A stretch of DNA of 16,715 nt from NCBI GenBank assembly GCA_023395575.1, contig JAEWZA010000271.1:1-16715 (forward strand), written 5' to 3'. Shown piece after piece: positions 13,878 through 16,715 of the stretch. The translations under genes and the position numbers were made by a program. The notes below the pieces were generated by a model. That model saw only the letters and a list, made by a program, of their open reading frames with translations. It was not told the DNA's origin and did not search any database. Position 1 is the stretch's first letter. Each line of letters starts with the position of its first letter. The DNA comes from Bacillota bacterium. GTDB lineage: Bacteria; Bacillota; Clostridia; Acetivibrionales; DSM-1351.

Positions 13878-16559
13878 ATGGCAAACGTATTAATATTGCA
13901 GCTTGCCAACAAAATTAGCAGAAAAAAGATGGGCTCCAAGAATGGTATTACAGAGAAGGATCCTGAATATAAAATTCTGGCTCCAGTTGTAACCGACGAA
14001 ATGGCTCAGGTAGCGCTTCATTTGGAATTCCGTAACCCACTGACTGCAGAAGAGCTTGCTATAAGATGCGGCAAACCTGTTGCCCATACAGCAAAGCTCC
14101 TTTGGGAATTAGCCATGGCTGGTGTCTGCTTCGTAAATAATATTGATGGAACAGACAAATACTGGCATGACACATGGGTTCCAGGTATTATGGAAATGAT
14201 GTCAAACAATAAAGAGAATGTTAGGAAGTACCCTCAGATTGCCGAAGCCTTTGAAGAATACGGAAGAGTACGAGGTCCAGCTACGACTGGTAATTTTCCT
14301 GTGGGGATTGGCTTGATGCGCGTCATACCTATCGAAAAAGCTATTGATGGAGAATCTAGAAGAGCCTCCTATGAGGAGGTTTCAAAATATCTTAATGAAA
14401 ATGATGTCTTCTCGGTATCAGATTGTTCTTGCCGTACAGTAAGAGAAATCATGGGAGAAGGATGTGGACACCTTAAGGAGGATATGTGCATCCAGATGGG
14501 GCATGCAGCCGAATATTATATCCGCACAGGCAGAGGCAGAAGCATTACCAGAGATGAAGCTTTTGAAATCATCCGAAAAGCAGAAGAAAACGGATTGGTA
14601 CATCAAATCCCGAATACCGATGGTTCTGGGAAAACCCATGCAATATGTAACTGTTGCGGATGTTCTTGTCTTTCCTTAAGAACTGCCGAAATGTTTTTAA
14701 ATCCAGATATGGTGCGTTCAAACTATGTTTCCAAAGTGGACAAGACCAAATGTGTTGGATGCGGAGAATGTGTTGAAGCATGTCAGGTCAATGCACTGAG
14801 ATTGGGACAGAAATTGTGTGGAAAAACTCCTATAGAAGAATTTAAAAGGGATGAACTCCCATATGATACGGAATGGGGGCCTGAGCACTGGAATCCTGAT
14901 TACCGCTACAACAGACAGGAGGTTACTAATACAGGTACTGCTCCCTGCAAAACTGAATGTCCTGCTCACATTGCGATACCAGGTTATATCAAGCTGGCCT
15001 CACAGGAAAGATATACAGAAGCACTTGAGTTGATAAAGCATGAAAATCCATTCCCAGCAGTGTGCGGGCGTATTTGTCCGAGAAAATGCGAATCAGCGTG
15101 CACCAGGGGAAATGTAGACGACCCAGTTGCTATTGATGATATAAAGAAATACATTGCAGAACAAGACTTGAACATGGATAGACGCTACATACCAAAAGTA
15201 AGACATCAATATGAGAAAAAAATTGCAGTTGTGGGAGCTGGGCCAGCAGGGCTTTCCTGCGCTTACTTTTTAGCTCTTGATGGTTATAAGGTTACTGTAT
15301 TTGAAAAGGAGAAAGCTTTGGGCGGTATGCTTACCTTCGGAATTCCATCCTTCCGGTTGGAAAAGGATGTAGTTAATGCAGAAATTGATATTTTAAAAGA
15401 GTTGGGAGTTACTTTTAAGACCGGCATTGAAGTAGGTAAGGATGTAAAACTAAATGATTTAAGAGCTCAAGGGTTTGAAGCCTTCTACCTTGCAATAGGA
15501 GCTCAGATGGGGAGAAACCTCAATATCGAAGGTGAAAACGCTGAAGGGGTCATGACAGGTGTTGATTTTCTACGCAAGGTTAATATAGGTGAGCATGTTG
15601 GACTTGAAGGAAAGGTTGTTGTTATTGGTGGAGGTAATGTTGCTATTGACGTTGCCAGAACTGCAGTAAAAACAGGTGACATTAAAGTAGATATGTTCTG
15701 CCTAGAAAGTCGTGAAGAAATGCCTGCTCTTGAGGAAGAAATAGAAGAAGCTATGGAAGATGGTGTTGGGATAAATAATTCCTGGGGACCAAAACGTATT
15801 TTAACGGAAAATGGCAGAGTTGTGGGAGTGGAGTTTCAGAAGTGTATTTCGGTGTTTGATAAGGATAAAAAATTCCGTCCTATTTATGATGAGAATGACA
15901 CCTATATTGTTGAAGCCAGTCATGTTTTGATATCTGTGGGACAAGTTATTGATTGGGGCGGCTTAATTGCAAATAGCAAGCTGGATTTGAATGTTAATGG
16001 GACTATAAAGGCGGACATGTTTACTTTCCAGACTGGTGAACCAGATGTATTTGCTGGGGGTGATGCAGTAACAGGACCTAAGTTTGCAATTGATGCTATT
16101 GCACATGGCAAGCAGGGAGCCATTTCCATCCATCGTTACGTTCATCCTGGGCAGAGCCTGACAATTGGTCGTAGTAAAAGAGAATACCGTGCATTAGATA
16201 AGGAAAATATAGACTTAAGCGGATATGACCAAATTCCAAGGCAAAAAGCAGGAAATATCGGAGAAGAGAAGTATGGAAAAATCTTTAAAGACATACGTGG
16301 TACATTTACTCAGGAACAGGTCAGGAAGGAAACAGAACGTTGTCTAAGTTGTGGAGCTACTGTTGTTGATCAATTTCTTTGCGTAGGTTGTGGAGTATGT
16401 ACAACTAAATGTAAATTCCAGGCCATAACACTTGAAAGGAAATATAACGGGGAAGGTGTGGCTCTCCCTGAAATGAAACCAATAGTAGTTAAATATATGC
16501 TTAAACGTAAAGGCCGAATTGCAATTAAAAAAGTAAGGAAGTTTATTGGCTTCAAATAA
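13878..16559 (+). CDS. Fe-S flavoprotein fusion: N-terminal Fe-S module, ferredoxin site, GltD-like FAD/NAD(P) oxidoreductase, C-terminal ferredoxin
   Basis: An 893-residue cytoplasmic multi-cofactor enzyme. Residues 35-90 look like a winged-helix segment (PLTAEELAIRCGKP). Residues 140-312 match a Fe-S domain found in many anaerobe ferredoxin-like proteins: SDCSCRTVRE (C183, C185), C196, C204, NCCGCSC (258-264) and a ferredoxin motif CVGCGECVEAC (292-302). From 350 a GltD/DPYD-type module follows: N-terminal cluster C357, C361, then CGRICPRKCESAC (396-408), FAD site GAGPAG (453-458), NAD(P) site GGGNVA (584-589) and FAD site FAGGDA. The end has CLSCG and CVGCGVCTTKC (C835, C838, C841, C845). 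This arrangement should link NAD(P)H to several Fe-S clusters. Substrate unknown; glutamate synthase is unlikely since no large subunit is near. AGGAGG at 13864-13869 supports the start. Its place between hypB and hypA suggests a role with a nickel or hydrogen enzyme. Confidence 0.85.
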   Translation: MANVLILQLANKISRKKMGSKNGITEKDPEYKILAPVVTDEMAQVALHLEFRNPLTAEELAIRCGKPVAHTAKLLWELAMAGVCFVNNIDGTDKYWHDTWVPGIMEMMSNNKENVRKYPQIAEAFEEYGRVRGPATTGNFPVGIGLMRVIPIEKAIDGESRRASYEEVSKYLNENDVFSVSDCSCRTVREIMGEGCGHLKEDMCIQMGHAAEYYIRTGRGRSITRDEAFEIIRKAEENGLVHQIPNTDGSGKTHAICNCCGCSCLSLRTAEMFLNPDMVRSNYVSKVDKTKCVGCGECVEACQVNALRLGQKLCGKTPIEEFKRDELPYDTEWGPEHWNPDYRYNRQEVTNTGTAPCKTECPAHIAIPGYIKLASQERYTEALELIKHENPFPAVCGRICPRKCESACTRGNVDDPVAIDDIKKYIAEQDLNMDRRYIPKVRHQYEKKIAVVGAGPAGLSCAYFLALDGYKVTVFEKEKALGGMLTFGIPSFRLEKDVVNAEIDILKELGVTFKTGIEVGKDVKLNDLRAQGFEAFYLAIGAQMGRNLNIEGENAEGVMTGVDFLRKVNIGEHVGLEGKVVVIGGGNVAIDVARTAVKTGDIKVDMFCLESREEMPALEEEIEEAMEDGVGINNSWGPKRILTENGRVVGVEFQKCISVFDKDKKFRPIYDENDTYIVEASHVLISVGQVIDWGGLIANSKLDLNVNGTIKADMFTFQTGEPDVFAGGDAVTGPKFAIDAIAHGKQGAISIHRYVHPGQSLTIGRSKREYRALDKENIDLSGYDQIPRQKAGNIGEEKYGKIFKDIRGTFTQEQVRKETERCLSCGATVVDQFLCVGCGVCTTKCKFQAITLERKYNGEGVALPEMKPIVVKYMLKRKGRIAIKKVRKFIGFK

Positions 16560-16574
16560 AGGTGGTGAAATTAA

Positions 16575-16715
16575 TTGCATGAATTGGGAATTATGATTGA
16601 AATTATTAAATCAGTTGAAAACATTGCTAAGCAAAATAATGTAACTCAAGTGGATACATTGGTGCTTCAAATCGGAGAACTAGCATCAGTGGTCCCCGAG
16701 TACATTATGCAATGC
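16575..16715 (+). CDS. hypA: Hydrogenase nickel incorporation protein HypA, N-terminal fragment
   Basis: The 47 visible codons begin MHELGIMIEIIKSVE and continue with VDTLVLQIGELASVVPEY. The Met1-His2-Glu3 nickel ligands and the V-x-x-IGELxxVVPE segment identify HypA, the nickel chaperone partner of HypB. Here the start is TTG at 16575, read as the conserved Met1, preceded by AGGTGGTG at 16559-16566. The gene begins 15 nt after the fusion gene stop, so coupling is likely. The zinc site (two CxxC) lies outside the window. Confidence 0.9.
   Translation, partial: MHELGIMIEIIKSVENIAKQNNVTQVDTLVLQIGELASVVPEYIMQC

Noticed and set aside
13878..16559. Glutamate synthase small subunit (gltD)
   Set aside because: The GltD-like core is present, but there is no large subunit gene near, and the long N-terminal Fe-S module, extra ferredoxin sites and hyp context argue for another function.

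Overview
This is a low-GC Firmicutes (Clostridia) window. The clearest lineage clue is a secreted GH26 mannanase with a C-terminal type I dockerin, which points to a cellulosome-producing, mesophilic Clostridium/Ruminiclostridium-type anaerobe. Supporting clues are strong AGGAGG-type ribosome binding sites, several TTG starts, a Firmicute cupin with a predicted sigma-K promoter, and hypA/hypB genes. Both edges cut genes: a trans-sulfuration enzyme on the left (minus strand) and hypA on the right (plus strand).

Layout. 1-726: 5' end of a Cys/Met-metabolism PLP enzyme on the minus strand with a structured leader, then an AT-rich divergent region holding a 36-bp near-perfect palindrome. 727-3285: a CoA-disulfide/persulfide reductase with a C-terminal rhodanese domain, and an Rrf2 regulator with three cysteines placed like IscR cluster ligands. 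Together with the left-edge gene this looks like a sulfur/thiol-redox neighbourhood. 3500-4618: a membrane-bound diguanylate cyclase. 4828-6765: DNA topoisomerase III. 7216-9606: a sensor histidine kinase without a visible response regulator, then a small four-helix membrane protein; both carry Met/His-rich parts. 9849-11606 (minus): the dockerin-bearing mannanase, with a clear promoter and a tandem-repeat block upstream. 12350-12943 (minus): a cupin with a low-complexity, coat-protein-like N-terminus. 13178-16715: hypB, a large Fe-S/flavin oxidoreductase fusion, and hypA, closely spaced on one strand.

The least expected structure is a family of foldback elements lying just downstream of gene ends: A about 2463-2612, B 6768-7105, D about 8641-8840 and C 9612-9733. 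They share terminal sequence (CGTTGTGCT) or a core hairpin. C looks like B with its centre deleted. A looks like two element ends joined outside-in. B and D share a core hairpin whose loop is conserved while paired bases change together. They could be MITE-like mobile DNA reused as terminators, or a structured RNA. A second notable item is the hypB-[Fe-S/GltD-like fusion]-hypA gene order, which suggests a redox enzyme tied to nickel-centre maturation.

All calls come from reading the sequence and remembered family features; no database search was run.
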